Assembly (NCBI GenBank): GCA_965224795.1
Contig: CBDDAE010000002.1
Coordinates: forward strand, 248,001-312,000
DNA length: 64,000 nt
Source: NVTR01 sp036480115
Lineage (GTDB): Bacteria > Pseudomonadota > Alphaproteobacteria > Rhodobacterales > Rhodobacteraceae
Reading direction: 5' to 3'
In this document: positions 27,151 through 35,658 of the stretch, piece after piece
Layout of the letters: each line of letters opens with the position of its first letter
How positions within the stretch are numbered: position 1 is the stretch's first letter
The notes under the pieces: model-generated
Databases searched by the model: none
What the model was told of the DNA's origin: nothing
Seen by the model: the letters and a program-made list of their open reading frames with translations, nothing else
Program-made: the position numbers and the translations under genes

Positions 27151-28773
27151 TTACTCGGCGATTTTGTAGAGGTTCTTAGAGTACCAGTTCTGCTCAACGT
27201 TATTGAGCGGCCAGTTTTCCATAGTATCAACCATCATGAATACTTTTGCATAGTGGTAGATAGGAATGACCGGAATGTCAGTGGCAATATGCTGCTCTAC
27301 CTGAGTGTACAGCGGCTGTGGATTGTCCGATGTTTTGGCCTCGGCCAACAGCGCATCAACTTCCGGGTTGTTGTACTTAGCGTCGTTATACCCGGAACCT
27401 GAATCAAGCAGGTCAAGGAAGGTCGAAGCTTCGTTATAGTCACCACACCAACCGGCACGGGCCACCTGATAGTCTTGGTTACCACGTGTTTCCAGGAAGG
27501 TTTTCCATTCCTGATTGGCCAGTGTTACCTGAACGCCCAGTTTTTGCTTCCACATCTGGCTTACGGCCACAGCGATCTTTTTGTGTGACTCAGATGTGTT
27601 GTAGACCAGTTCTAGTTCCAGCCCGGCACCAACACCAGCATCCGCCATCAGTGAAACGGCTTTGGCATCGCGTTCCGCCTGTGTCATCCCCGCCGCCGGA
27701 ACATCCGGAGTAGTGAAACCAGCAGTGGCCGCCGGTGTGAATGAATAGGCTGCCGATTGGCCACCTGCCAGGATTTTTTCCACGATGATATCGCGGTCAA
27801 TCGCCAGTGACAGGGCTTCGCGAACCCGCACGTCTTTCAACGCTTCCGGTGTCGTGTCTGTCAGGTTGATTGTGTAGTAATAGCTGCAAAGCTGTGGAAC
27901 GCTGACCGCTTCAGCCGGATATTCCGCCGACATCTTGGGGAACTGACCAGCAGGCATTTCTGTCCAGTCAAGTTCGCCAGCGAAATAGCGTGTCAGCGCA
28001 ACGTTTTCGTCTTCAACAACCAGCGTGGTTACTGTTTCAAGGATGGTTTTGGCATTGTCCCAATACATTGGGTTGCGCACCCGAACCGAACGTTCGCCGG
28101 GCACCCATTCGCTTAGCATATAGGCACCGTTTGACACCATAGTGCCAGCCTTGGCCCAATCAGAACCATGTGCTTCAACCGTGGCCCGGTGTACCGGAGA
28201 GGTTGAGGCAAGCGTGGTCATATTTGGAAAATATGGCAGCGAACCTGTCAGCTGAACAACCAATGTGGTGTCATTAGGTGCTGAAACGCCCAATTCTGAG
28301 GTCGGCTTATCACCCGCCAGAATTTCAGAGGCATTCACAATCGACATCAATTCGCCGTACCAAGAATAGGGCGATGCCAATTCCGGATCAATCAAACGCT
28401 GCCATGCGTAGACAAAATCGCCGGCAACAACCGGGTCACCGTTAGACCATTTGGCATCAGCGCGCAGGGTGAATGTGTATTCATCCTTGGCGTCGTTTGT
28501 GGTGTGGCTCAGGGCAACACCGGGCACAAGATTGCCGTCATTGTCCTGAATATACAGACCTTCAAACAGATCGCGCAGGGCGTCGGCACCGGTGGTGTCT
28601 TCGTTCATCTGCGGATCAAGCGTGATTAGGCCGGATGGTATCCGGTAAGTAAATGTCTGATCATCGGCAAGCGCGTCGCCTGTCATTGGATGGGTGCCGG
28701 CTGCATAAAGCGGGCCTGCAATCATCGTGCTGGCCAGAAGGCCTGCAAATAGGATACGTGGCATTTTAGTCAT
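27151..28773 (-). CDS. oppA: Oligopeptide-binding protein OppA
   Basis: A 540-residue periplasmic binding protein. It starts MTKMPRILFAGLLASTMIAGPLYA (signal peptide) at an ATG behind AGGAGAGG; the longer frame to 28821 is discarded. Family SBP_bac_5 features are strong: 'DLFEGLYIQDNDGNLVPGVA', 'WSNGDPVVAGDFVYAWQRLIDP', 'VARAGWCGDYNEASTFLDLL', very like E. coli OppA. It gives peptides to OppBC. It is the first gene of the operon, with a promoter presumably in the AT-rich region above 28820. Confidence 0.93.
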   Translation of the reverse strand: MTKMPRILFAGLLASTMIAGPLYAAGTHPMTGDALADDQTFTYRIPSGLITLDPQMNEDTTGADALRDLFEGLYIQDNDGNLVPGVALSHTTNDAKDEYTFTLRADAKWSNGDPVVAGDFVYAWQRLIDPELASPYSWYGELMSIVNASEILAGDKPTSELGVSAPNDTTLVVQLTGSLPYFPNMTTLASTSPVHRATVEAHGSDWAKAGTMVSNGAYMLSEWVPGERSVRVRNPMYWDNAKTILETVTTLVVEDENVALTRYFAGELDWTEMPAGQFPKMSAEYPAEAVSVPQLCSYYYTINLTDTTPEALKDVRVREALSLAIDRDIIVEKILAGGQSAAYSFTPAATAGFTTPDVPAAGMTQAERDAKAVSLMADAGVGAGLELELVYNTSESHKKIAVAVSQMWKQKLGVQVTLANQEWKTFLETRGNQDYQVARAGWCGDYNEASTFLDLLDSGSGYNDAKYNNPEVDALLAEAKTSDNPQPLYTQVEQHIATDIPVIPIYHYAKVFMMVDTMENWPLNNVEQNWYSKNLYKIAE

Positions 28774-29107
28774 GTGTTTTCCTCTCCTGTTAGTTTTTGA
28801 TTTCGGGGTTTTGTCGAACAAGGTTCAAGTTTTCCAAATTCGTTTAGACCCCCTTAGGTGGTGTTCCACCTGAATGGGGAACAGTTTGTCAGGGCATGGT
28901 GGTTCGGTGCAAGCTTTTCCTAGCGTCACGGCAAGCCCAGCATTGGTTTTTTGTGTAACATATTGTTTTTGTACGATGTTTTTTTCAACTCGGAAAGATC
29001 AGTTATTTCCGTAAAATCAAAAATAGTAGGATATTTCCACCAATTCCAAATTGCTGCAACAAACCCCTATCCACTGATTCTATCCGCCCGGTAAACAACT
29101 GCGGGGT
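28774..29107. promoter_or_regulatory. Intergenic region upstream of oppA
   Basis: No coding signal is seen in these 334 bases. It holds a perfect hairpin AGGTGG-TGTT-CCACCT (28856-28871), which could be an operator in the oppA leader, and an AT-rich part (about 28950-29050) with T-runs suited to promoters on the minus strand. Confidence 0.4.
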
Positions 29108-29515
29108 TTAGTTGATTTGCACAGACGTCCGTTCATAAACTTCACTGTCTGTTTCGCCGTCATCATAGGTGACAGAAACTGAAATATTGCTGATCGTGTC
29201 AGCTTCAAATTCAATGTATGGCAAGAAGTCTTCTAATTTTTGTGAGTTCGGTGATGCAGTGTCTTCATAGCAGGGTTCCATCTGCAAAACAGATTCTGGC
29301 CCACCATTCACCGCATAGCTAATTTCGCTAATTCCACAGCGCCACGACAAAAGGTTGGTGAAATACAGCAAGTCCTGACCTTGCCAAAGTCTGACAGCGA
29401 TCCACTTGCCCTTTGTAGCCTGCAAAATCGGCTTTACTTCTGCAGCCGTAGTGAAATTTTGTGCAAACGCAGGCGCACAAACCAAGGCGCAGGTGAAAAT
29501 TATCGCGGTTTTCAT
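29108..29515 (-). CDS. Secreted hypothetical protein
   Basis: A 135-residue protein with signal peptide (MKTAIIFTCALVCAPAFAQN) and two cysteines (LSWRCGISEI, MEPCYED) that could form a disulfide. The body, 'KPILQATKGKWIAVRLWQGQDLLYFTNLLSWRCGI', is beta-rich. The ATG at 29515 has GGGGGG before it and is preferred to a TTG one codon earlier. No family recognised; function unknown. Confidence 0.75.
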   Translation of the reverse strand: MKTAIIFTCALVCAPAFAQNFTTAAEVKPILQATKGKWIAVRLWQGQDLLYFTNLLSWRCGISEISYAVNGGPESVLQMEPCYEDTASPNSQKLEDFLPYIEFEADTISNISVSVTYDDGETDSEVYERTSVQIN

Positions 29516-29607
29516 CAAATCCCCCCAATTAGTAATTGCAAGTCTTTTGACCCGCGTAAAATCTGCCTATAGTCGGTTCAGCAACAGCGGGCACCCGGCG
29601 AACCTTG

Positions 29608-30615
29608 ATGGCCAGTAAAAAGAAAAATAGCAGAAATTTCAACATTTTTGTGGTCGGCCAGAATGGTCGTCTGATGTATGAGGCATTGATCTTTGTCGCT
29701 TCACTTCGCCACAGCGATCCAGATTTCGCGGGAAAGGTTTTCGTTGCCGAACCCCAGGCCGGCCCGAAATGGCAAAATGATCCCAGTATCCGGGTAAAGG
29801 CAATTCGCGACCTGCTAACGCAAGAATACGGGGCAGAAATTCTACCCTTTGAAAGCCGGCATTTCGGGCAACAATATCCCTATGGTAACAAAATTGAAGC
29901 GCTGTTTGCCCTGCCCAAAGACCAACCGTTTGTGTTTTTTGACACAGACACGTTGGTGACCGGGTCCCTAAGCCAAGTACCGTTTGATTTTGATTGCCCG
30001 TCAGCATCTATGCGGGTTGAAGGAACATGGCCAAAGCCCGAAATATATGGGCCGGGATATACGGGGATATGGCAATCCCTATTTGACCGTTTTGGGCTGG
30101 ATTTTGAAAGCTCTCTGGATCAAACACAGCCGGATGAATACTGGCGCAAGTACCTGTATTTTAACGCCGGGTGGTTTTACTATCGCTGCCCCCATAAATT
30201 TGGCGAAAGGTTTTTGGAATATGCGCTGGAAATCAAATCCAACCCCGGCGAAGCATTGGCCGCCCAGTCTCTAAACCCCTGGCTGGATCAAATCGCCTTA
30301 CCCTTGGTCATCCATTCATTGGGCGGCAGTCGCCAAGCGATGCCAAGTGGGTTTCTGGATGGCGCAACAACCTGCCACTACAGGACGTTCCCGCTGCTTT
30401 ATGCCCGTGAAAATGACGCCGTGGTCAATGTGTTGCATGAGGTGTTGCAACCCAACAAGTTGAAGAAAGTTCTTAAAGAATACGATCCAATCAAGCGGAT
30501 GGTTTATCAAGCGCGTGGGCAAAAAGTGCGTGACCTGTTTGATCAGGAAAACCTACCAAAACGCGAGCAAATGATCCGAAATCAAATTAGAAAAGCCGGC
30601 CATTGGATGCGCTAG
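29608..30615 (+). CDS. Glycosyltransferase-like protein (GT-A fold, DxD motif)
   Basis: A 335-residue cytoplasmic protein with no signal or membrane segment. The motif 'PFVFFDTDTLVTGSL' at about 110-125 has the DxD of GT-A sugar-nucleotide enzymes, with 'PYGNKIEALFALP' before it and 'YLYFNAGWFYYRCPHKFGERFL' in the middle, reminiscent of GT8-like enzymes. The C-terminal part is basic and helical. It stands alone, not in a polysaccharide cluster, so the acceptor is unknown. Start: ATG at 29608; a TTG directly before it is also open. Confidence 0.65.
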   Translation: MASKKKNSRNFNIFVVGQNGRLMYEALIFVASLRHSDPDFAGKVFVAEPQAGPKWQNDPSIRVKAIRDLLTQEYGAEILPFESRHFGQQYPYGNKIEALFALPKDQPFVFFDTDTLVTGSLSQVPFDFDCPSASMRVEGTWPKPEIYGPGYTGIWQSLFDRFGLDFESSLDQTQPDEYWRKYLYFNAGWFYYRCPHKFGERFLEYALEIKSNPGEALAAQSLNPWLDQIALPLVIHSLGGSRQAMPSGFLDGATTCHYRTFPLLYARENDAVVNVLHEVLQPNKLKKVLKEYDPIKRMVYQARGQKVRDLFDQENLPKREQMIRNQIRKAGHWMR

Positions 30616-30640
30616 AATTGCGCCCTTGCCCTACCCCGGA

Positions 30641-31330
30641 TTACTGCAAAATTTCATAAACGATGGTTACCGAGGCGCGCATGGAAACTTCTCCCTGGGC
30701 AATGGGAACGGCATCTGACATCGCCATTTCGCGCAACATTACCGGCTGCGGGCTACTGCTGCCCGCTTCACTAAGCGTATGAATTGGTCCTAGTGAGATT
30801 CCGGCAGCTTTTGCATAAAGCTCGGCTTTGCGCTTGGCGTCGGCAACAGCTGCAGCCCTGGCATTGTCTTGCGCTGGGACCGGATCTTGCAGGCCAAACT
30901 GCAACCCGTTAAATCCATTGGCGCCGGATTTTACGACCGAGTCCAATATTGAACCCAAATTATTCAGGTCACGTACCCTGATTGTGACCTGGCTATTTGC
31001 GCTGTAGCCAACGATATCCGGCCGCTCATTGCTGCCGGATGAGCGGTTATTCCAAAGCGCTGACAGGGACAGGCCACTGGTTTGCATGTCGCGCGGGGCT
31101 ACGCCCAGTTCTTCTATCACTGCCAGCATCACTGCTGAATTTTTCGAATTTTCAGCTAAGGCGGCGGTTGCGGTGCGGGCCTGGGCCGTCATCCCCATGG
31201 TAATCGAGGCCATATCCGGGACACTTTCAAAATGTCCGTTGCCAGTTACAGTCAGTGTCGCGCTGTCCTGGGCCCAAACTGCAGCGGGCAGCATTAAAGC
31301 AAGCGCTAAAACTATAGATACCAATTTCAT
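30641..31330 (-). CDS. SIMPL-domain (DUF541) periplasmic protein
   Basis: A 229-residue protein with signal peptide (MKLVSIVLALALMLPAAVWAQ) and the SIMPL pattern: 'ATLTVTGNGHFESVPDMASITMGM', 'GVAPRDMQTSGLSLSALW', 'VTIRVRDLNNLGSILDSVVKSGANGFNGLQFGLQD'. E. coli YggE belongs here and is tied to oxidative stress, but the biochemical role is not established. Convergent with the glycosyltransferase-like gene, 25 bases apart. Confidence 0.88.
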   Translation of the reverse strand: MKLVSIVLALALMLPAAVWAQDSATLTVTGNGHFESVPDMASITMGMTAQARTATAALAENSKNSAVMLAVIEELGVAPRDMQTSGLSLSALWNNRSSGSNERPDIVGYSANSQVTIRVRDLNNLGSILDSVVKSGANGFNGLQFGLQDPVPAQDNARAAAVADAKRKAELYAKAAGISLGPIHTLSEAGSSSPQPVMLREMAMSDAVPIAQGEVSMRASVTIVYEILQ

Positions 31331-31491
31331 TGTTTTTCCTTTCGCCCCTGTTGTTCAACGGTGACTTTATTTTTGCTGGTACGCAAGTTACATAGCGTAG
31401 CTTGCTCTTTTACTCGGCAAGTTCCTGCTATAGTCTAAGGCCGTAGGCTACTTTGGCCTGCACAAAGCCAGGCATGTGTTAGACCCTTCGG

Positions 31492-33945
31492 ATGAAGCCA
31501 AGTTTCGCCCTAAATCTCAGCCATGACGGCCTTAGTCTTTTGCGACGCGCAAAGGGAGGCTGGCAGGTGTTTGGCAGTGTGGATCTTGATGATCCGGAAT
31601 TGACCGAAAAACTGGGATATTTGCGTAAAACGGCGGCCGAACTGGCAAGCGGACAGCTGGCGTCAAAATTGGTTATACCCAACTCGGAAATTTTGTATCG
31701 GACGGTTACTGCACCGGGCAAAAACGATAAAGAACGCACACAGGCTGTTTGTGCGGCCTTGGAAGGAGCAACACCCTATACGGTGGATGACCTGGCTTAT
31801 GATTGGGTGGATGCCGGGGATGGCAAGGTTCATATTGCCGCCGTTGCCCGCGATACACTGGATGAGGCAGAAACATTTGCAACCGAACACCGTTTTAATC
31901 CGGTTTCGTTTGTCGCCATCCCGGATGATGGTACCTTTATTGGTGAGCCGTTTTTTGGCGAGACCGGGTTGTGCGGCTCGGTATTGCCTGACGGAGAATC
32001 TGTTGAATGTGATGCAGGGCCAATTGTAATTGTTGGCGACCATGATCCAAAAACAGCGCCCGATGCAGCAGAACAGAACGCGGACGATGATAGCCCGCAA
32101 GAAGATGACATTGCGCAGGAGAACAAAACATCTGAACCCAAAATTCATGATGACGCTGATGACGAAAACATTGAAGAGAAATTGGACGTAGCTGATACCA
32201 AAACTGACGCTGCACCTGCTGTGGGCGATGACCCGGAAGAAAATGGCGACCCGATTGGCCTGTTTGCGACCCGACGCGGCAGCCACGAAGAAACTGAAGG
32301 GTTCGTTTCTGGTTTGGAACGTGTCACTTCACGGTTTGCTTTATACGCGGGTAAAAATTATACCGCTGACGCAATCGCCCCAACCCTTGGAAGCGCCTCT
32401 TCGGAAACACTGATCACTCCTATGGCGGTAACAGACCCCGAAGTTGCCAGCGACAAATTGCCAACCGATGTTTCTAAAAGCCTTGCTACCAAGGAAAAGA
32501 CCGCCAGCCGGCCCAAGCCCGAACATCTGTCTAAACCGGCCAAATTCCAGGGCCGTAGTAATAGTGATGGCCCGGACCAGAAAGCTCTTGGCAACCTGGC
32601 CAAATCCAACACAATATTTGACGTACAAAAGGCCGCGCAAATTGACGAAAAATCCAAATTACTTGGGCTTTCGTTGACCTTGGGTTTGATGGCCCTGATA
32701 TTGCTTGGAGTTTTGGTTTCAAGTTTTATTTTTGATCGACCAATTGCTGCTTCTCGTTTGTGGAACGGTTTTGACAAAACAAACACCCAATTCACATCCG
32801 AAGATATAACCGCGCCTCAGATTGTGGCGACGACAATTGAACCCTTGGTACAACCGGAACCCGCCCCCACCGATTCAGTGGCACTGCAAAGTGAAAATAT
32901 TGAACTGGCAGCGCTAAGTCCGGCTGATGAACCAGTTCAACCGGACACTACCCTGAACGAAGCAGAACAGGCTGAGGCCAACCCAATACAGCCGCCACTG
33001 GGCGAGATTTCGATCCAGGAAGCCACGGTTATTCAAGCCTCAACCGGGGTTTGGGTACTGGGTCCGATACCGCCCGTTGATCTGCATAGTGAAGTTTTGG
33101 AAGAATTTTACGTGGCCTCGATTGATCGCCAAATAATCAGTCAGGATGCGATTGCTTTGCCTGCAACCGGTGGGGCGCTAAATGACCATCGTTTGGGTGA
33201 AATGGCATCACCGCCAGCACTTGGTGTGAAATTTGACCTGGATGAAAACGGCTTTGTGCGCGCCACACGCGCCGGAGCCCTTTCACCGGAAGGTGTAATT
33301 GTAACCCTTGGCAAACCAAAGGCCACGCCGCTTTTACGTCCGACTGAAGCGCCCGGATTCGAAGCCGTGGTAGCCGTTGCGTCTGAATTGCCCAGAACCC
33401 GCCCGACTTTGCGGCCTGCAAACCTGATTAAAATTGATGAACGCGCGCGGCTAGGGGGACATTCGCGATTGGAATTGGCCGCCCTGCGCCCGACGCCACG
33501 CCCCGCTTCGCCGCAAGATAGCGGCCCGGAACTGGACCTGACGCCAACCAAACTGGCTGTTCTTAGTTCGCGCAATCCGACAATCCGACCCAATAATTTT
33601 GCCAATGTGGTAGCCACAGCACGTTCCGCAGCGCAAACGGCGGCAGTGGAAAATGCGGTGGCCAGCGTTGCAATTGCGGCCCCCAGTGTGCCCTCAATTC
33701 CAACAACTGCTTCGGTGGCCCGTGAAGCGACGATCAATAATGCTATCAACCTAGCAAAGGTTAATCTGATTGGAGTTTACGGGTCTTCCAGTGATCGACG
33801 CGCCTTGGTTCGCCTAAAGAACGGTCGCTATGTTAAGGTGCAAATCGGGGATCGTCTGGATGGTGGCAAGGTGGCCGCGATTGACGGAACCAAGTTACAA
33901 TACATCAAGGGCGGACGCATGGTGACCCTGGATATCGCGTCATAA
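31492..33945 (+). CDS. Large membrane protein with GspL/PilM-like N-terminus and GspC/PilP-like C-terminus
   Basis: An 817-residue protein. Residues 1 to about 150 resemble the cytoplasmic actin-like part of GspL/PilM ('LVIPNSEILYRTVTAPG', 'LEGATPYTVDDLAYDWVD', 'VHIAAVARDTLDEAE'). Next is an acidic, repetitive linker (about 175-250), one membrane helix near residues 392-414 (LGLSLTLGLMALILLGVLVSSF), a long Pro/Ala/Glu-rich periplasmic part with recurring 'RPT..P' motifs, and a C-terminal domain 'NLIGVYGSSSDRRALVRLKNGRYVKVQIGDRL' like the HR domain of GspC/PilP. No secretion or pilus genes flank it. Automated annotation may call it an IF-2-like protein because of its low-complexity linker; that is not supported. 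Confidence 0.6.
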   Translation: MKPSFALNLSHDGLSLLRRAKGGWQVFGSVDLDDPELTEKLGYLRKTAAELASGQLASKLVIPNSEILYRTVTAPGKNDKERTQAVCAALEGATPYTVDDLAYDWVDAGDGKVHIAAVARDTLDEAETFATEHRFNPVSFVAIPDDGTFIGEPFFGETGLCGSVLPDGESVECDAGPIVIVGDHDPKTAPDAAEQNADDDSPQEDDIAQENKTSEPKIHDDADDENIEEKLDVADTKTDAAPAVGDDPEENGDPIGLFATRRGSHEETEGFVSGLERVTSRFALYAGKNYTADAIAPTLGSASSETLITPMAVTDPEVASDKLPTDVSKSLATKEKTASRPKPEHLSKPAKFQGRSNSDGPDQKALGNLAKSNTIFDVQKAAQIDEKSKLLGLSLTLGLMALILLGVLVSSFIFDRPIAASRLWNGFDKTNTQFTSEDITAPQIVATTIEPLVQPEPAPTDSVALQSENIELAALSPADEPVQPDTTLNEAEQAEANPIQPPLGEISIQEATVIQASTGVWVLGPIPPVDLHSEVLEEFYVASIDRQIISQDAIALPATGGALNDHRLGEMASPPALGVKFDLDENGFVRATRAGALSPEGVIVTLGKPKATPLLRPTEAPGFEAVVAVASELPRTRPTLRPANLIKIDERARLGGHSRLELAALRPTPRPASPQDSGPELDLTPTKLAVLSSRNPTIRPNNFANVVATARSAAQTAAVENAVASVAIAAPSVPSIPTTASVAREATINNAINLAKVNLIGVYGSSSDRRALVRLKNGRYVKVQIGDRLDGGKVAAIDGTKLQYIKGGRMVTLDIAS

Positions 33946-33952
33946 ACCGCGC

Positions 33953-35047
33953 CTATTCTGTCTTTAATACACCACGCGCAATCTGATCTTCTTCTATACT
34001 TTCAAACAGCGCTTTGAAATTACCCTCACCAAAACCGTCATCACCTTTACGCTGGATGAACTCAAAAAAGATCGGCCCCACCGCGGTCTTGGAAAATATC
34101 TGCAACAGAATACGGGTTTCGCCGCCGTCCAGCACTCCTTCGCCATCGATCAAAACGCCGTGGCGCATCATATCTTTCAGTGGTTCCCGATGATTCACCA
34201 CGCGGGTTTTGCTTAACTCGTAGTAGGTCGCAGGCGGTGCTGGCATAAATTTCACACCCTTTTTTGCAATGGCATCAACCGATTGATAAATATCAGAAGT
34301 TCCTACGGCAATATGTTGAATTCCTTCACCATTATAACGTTTCAGGTATTCCACAATCTGCCCGGTTTCACCGCGATCTTCATTAATCGGAATACGAATG
34401 CGCCCGCAGGGCGACGTTAACGCCCGGCTAAACAATCCGGTGAATTTGCCTTCAATATCAAAAAACCGGATCTGCTCAAAATTGAAAATCTTGCTGTAGA
34501 AATCAAACCAGACATCCATATTACCTTTGTGAACATTATGGGTCAGGTGATCGAGGTAGAAGAAGCCAACGCCCTTGGGGTGGGTTTTCCCAATCCAGTC
34601 AAATTCTTCATTATAGGGGCTGGTGTCATAATAGCTGTCTATGAAATAGATCAACGAGCCACCAATGCCAATAATCGCCGGCACTTCCATGGTTTTATCC
34701 GCCCCGGTATAGGGCTTGGCGCCTTGGGCAACTGCGTGGTCAAACGCCTTTTGCGCATCAACAACCCGCCAACCCATGGACGGGGCGCAGGGCCCGTGTT
34801 CGGACACAAATTGCATGCCAAATGATCCCGGCTCGGCGTTCAGCAGATAGGTGATATCGCCTTGCTGCCACAGCTCAATCGCGCGGGTTTTATGGTTGGC
34901 GGTGTGGGTATAGCCCATGCGGGCAAACAGATCACGCAGCTCTTGCGGGTCTTCATGGGCAAATTCGACAAATTCAAACCCATCGGTACCAGCCGGATTT
35001 TCCGCGGTGATTTTCGCCCGGGGGGCGTCATGTGGAAAGGGACCCAT
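33953..35047 (-). CDS. hppD: 4-hydroxyphenylpyruvate dioxygenase
   Basis: A 364-residue member of the HPPD family with two vicinal-oxygen-chelate domains. Iron ligands are visible in 'YLDHLTHNV', 'GIQHIAVGT' and 'PIFFEFIQRKGDDGFGEGNFKALFESIE', the last being the C-terminal signature. It converts 4-hydroxyphenylpyruvate to homogentisate in tyrosine breakdown. The ATG at 35047 follows AGGAG; the open frame to 35425 overlaps the divergent regulator and is not used. Confidence 0.96.
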   Translation of the reverse strand: MGPFPHDAPRAKITAENPAGTDGFEFVEFAHEDPQELRDLFARMGYTHTANHKTRAIELWQQGDITYLLNAEPGSFGMQFVSEHGPCAPSMGWRVVDAQKAFDHAVAQGAKPYTGADKTMEVPAIIGIGGSLIYFIDSYYDTSPYNEEFDWIGKTHPKGVGFFYLDHLTHNVHKGNMDVWFDFYSKIFNFEQIRFFDIEGKFTGLFSRALTSPCGRIRIPINEDRGETGQIVEYLKRYNGEGIQHIAVGTSDIYQSVDAIAKKGVKFMPAPPATYYELSKTRVVNHREPLKDMMRHGVLIDGEGVLDGGETRILLQIFSKTAVGPIFFEFIQRKGDDGFGEGNFKALFESIEEDQIARGVLKTE

Positions 35048-35135
35048 ATGCAATTTCTCCTGATTTTGCGCGATTTTCCCAACCATATTGTAAAACACGC
35101 GGGTATTGCGCGCGTTTTTGCCCGGATTCCCACCT

Positions 35136-35155
35136 TGCAATACGTCAATATTGCA
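35136..35155. promoter_or_regulatory. Perfect palindrome between hppD and its Lrp-type regulator
   Basis: TGCAATA-CGTCAA-TATTGCA, arms 35136-35142 and 35149-35155, lies in the 144-base divergent gap, 37 bases before the regulator start. Lrp/AsnC proteins bind AT-rich dyads of this size, so it is the likely operator for both genes. Confidence 0.6.
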
Positions 35156-35191
35156 GTACAATCGAAATATACGCGAAAAGGCCGCATAAAT

Positions 35192-35644
35192 ATGGACCCG
35201 ACAGACTGCCAACTTCTCAAAGAACTGCAAAAGAACGCCCAACTTACCAGCCAGCAATTGGGCGATATCCTGAACCTGTCCCCCAGCCAGGCCGGTCGTC
35301 GCCGGCAACGGCTGGAAGCGGACGGGTATATTGAAAGCTACACCGCCAGGCTTTGTCCGGTACGTATGGGGCTTAATGTGCAGGCCTTTGTACAAGTACA
35401 AATGGCCACCCATGAACCCGCCCAAGTCGCAGAATTTACACGTAAAGTCGGGATATTACCGGAAATCACCAGCGCCTGGACCCTGACCGGCGACGCCGAT
35501 TATCTGCTACGGGTTTACTGTGAAGACCTGACCGCATTGAACCGGTTGATTCATGATATTATCCTGCCGATGCCGTCCGTGGCGCGGGTACAAAGCCAAA
35601 TTGTCATGAACCAGTTAAAGGCAGACGCCCCCTTGCCCACCTAA
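35192..35644 (+). CDS. Lrp/AsnC-family regulator
   Basis: A 150-residue protein with N-terminal HTH (LLKELQKNAQLTSQQLGDILNLSPSQAGRRRQRLEADGYI) and a RAM effector domain ('ITSAWTLTGDADYLLRVYCEDLTALNRLI'). Divergent from hppD, it probably controls tyrosine catabolism in answer to an aromatic amino acid. Start ATG at 35192, where MDPTDCQLL matches the family's usual beginning; the upstream open frame is the hppD shadow. Confidence 0.9.
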   Translation: MDPTDCQLLKELQKNAQLTSQQLGDILNLSPSQAGRRRQRLEADGYIESYTARLCPVRMGLNVQAFVQVQMATHEPAQVAEFTRKVGILPEITSAWTLTGDADYLLRVYCEDLTALNRLIHDIILPMPSVARVQSQIVMNQLKADAPLPT

Positions 35645-35658
35645 AGGATTACCCGCCC

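Noticed and set aside
31492..33945. Translation initiation factor IF-2
   Set aside because: No GTPase motifs (G1-G5) are present; any match would come from low-complexity Ala/Pro/Glu stretches.
33953..35425. 490-residue hppD reading frame
   Set aside because: The first 126 residues lie over the divergent regulator and have no family match; a strong ribosome site marks the ATG at 35047.
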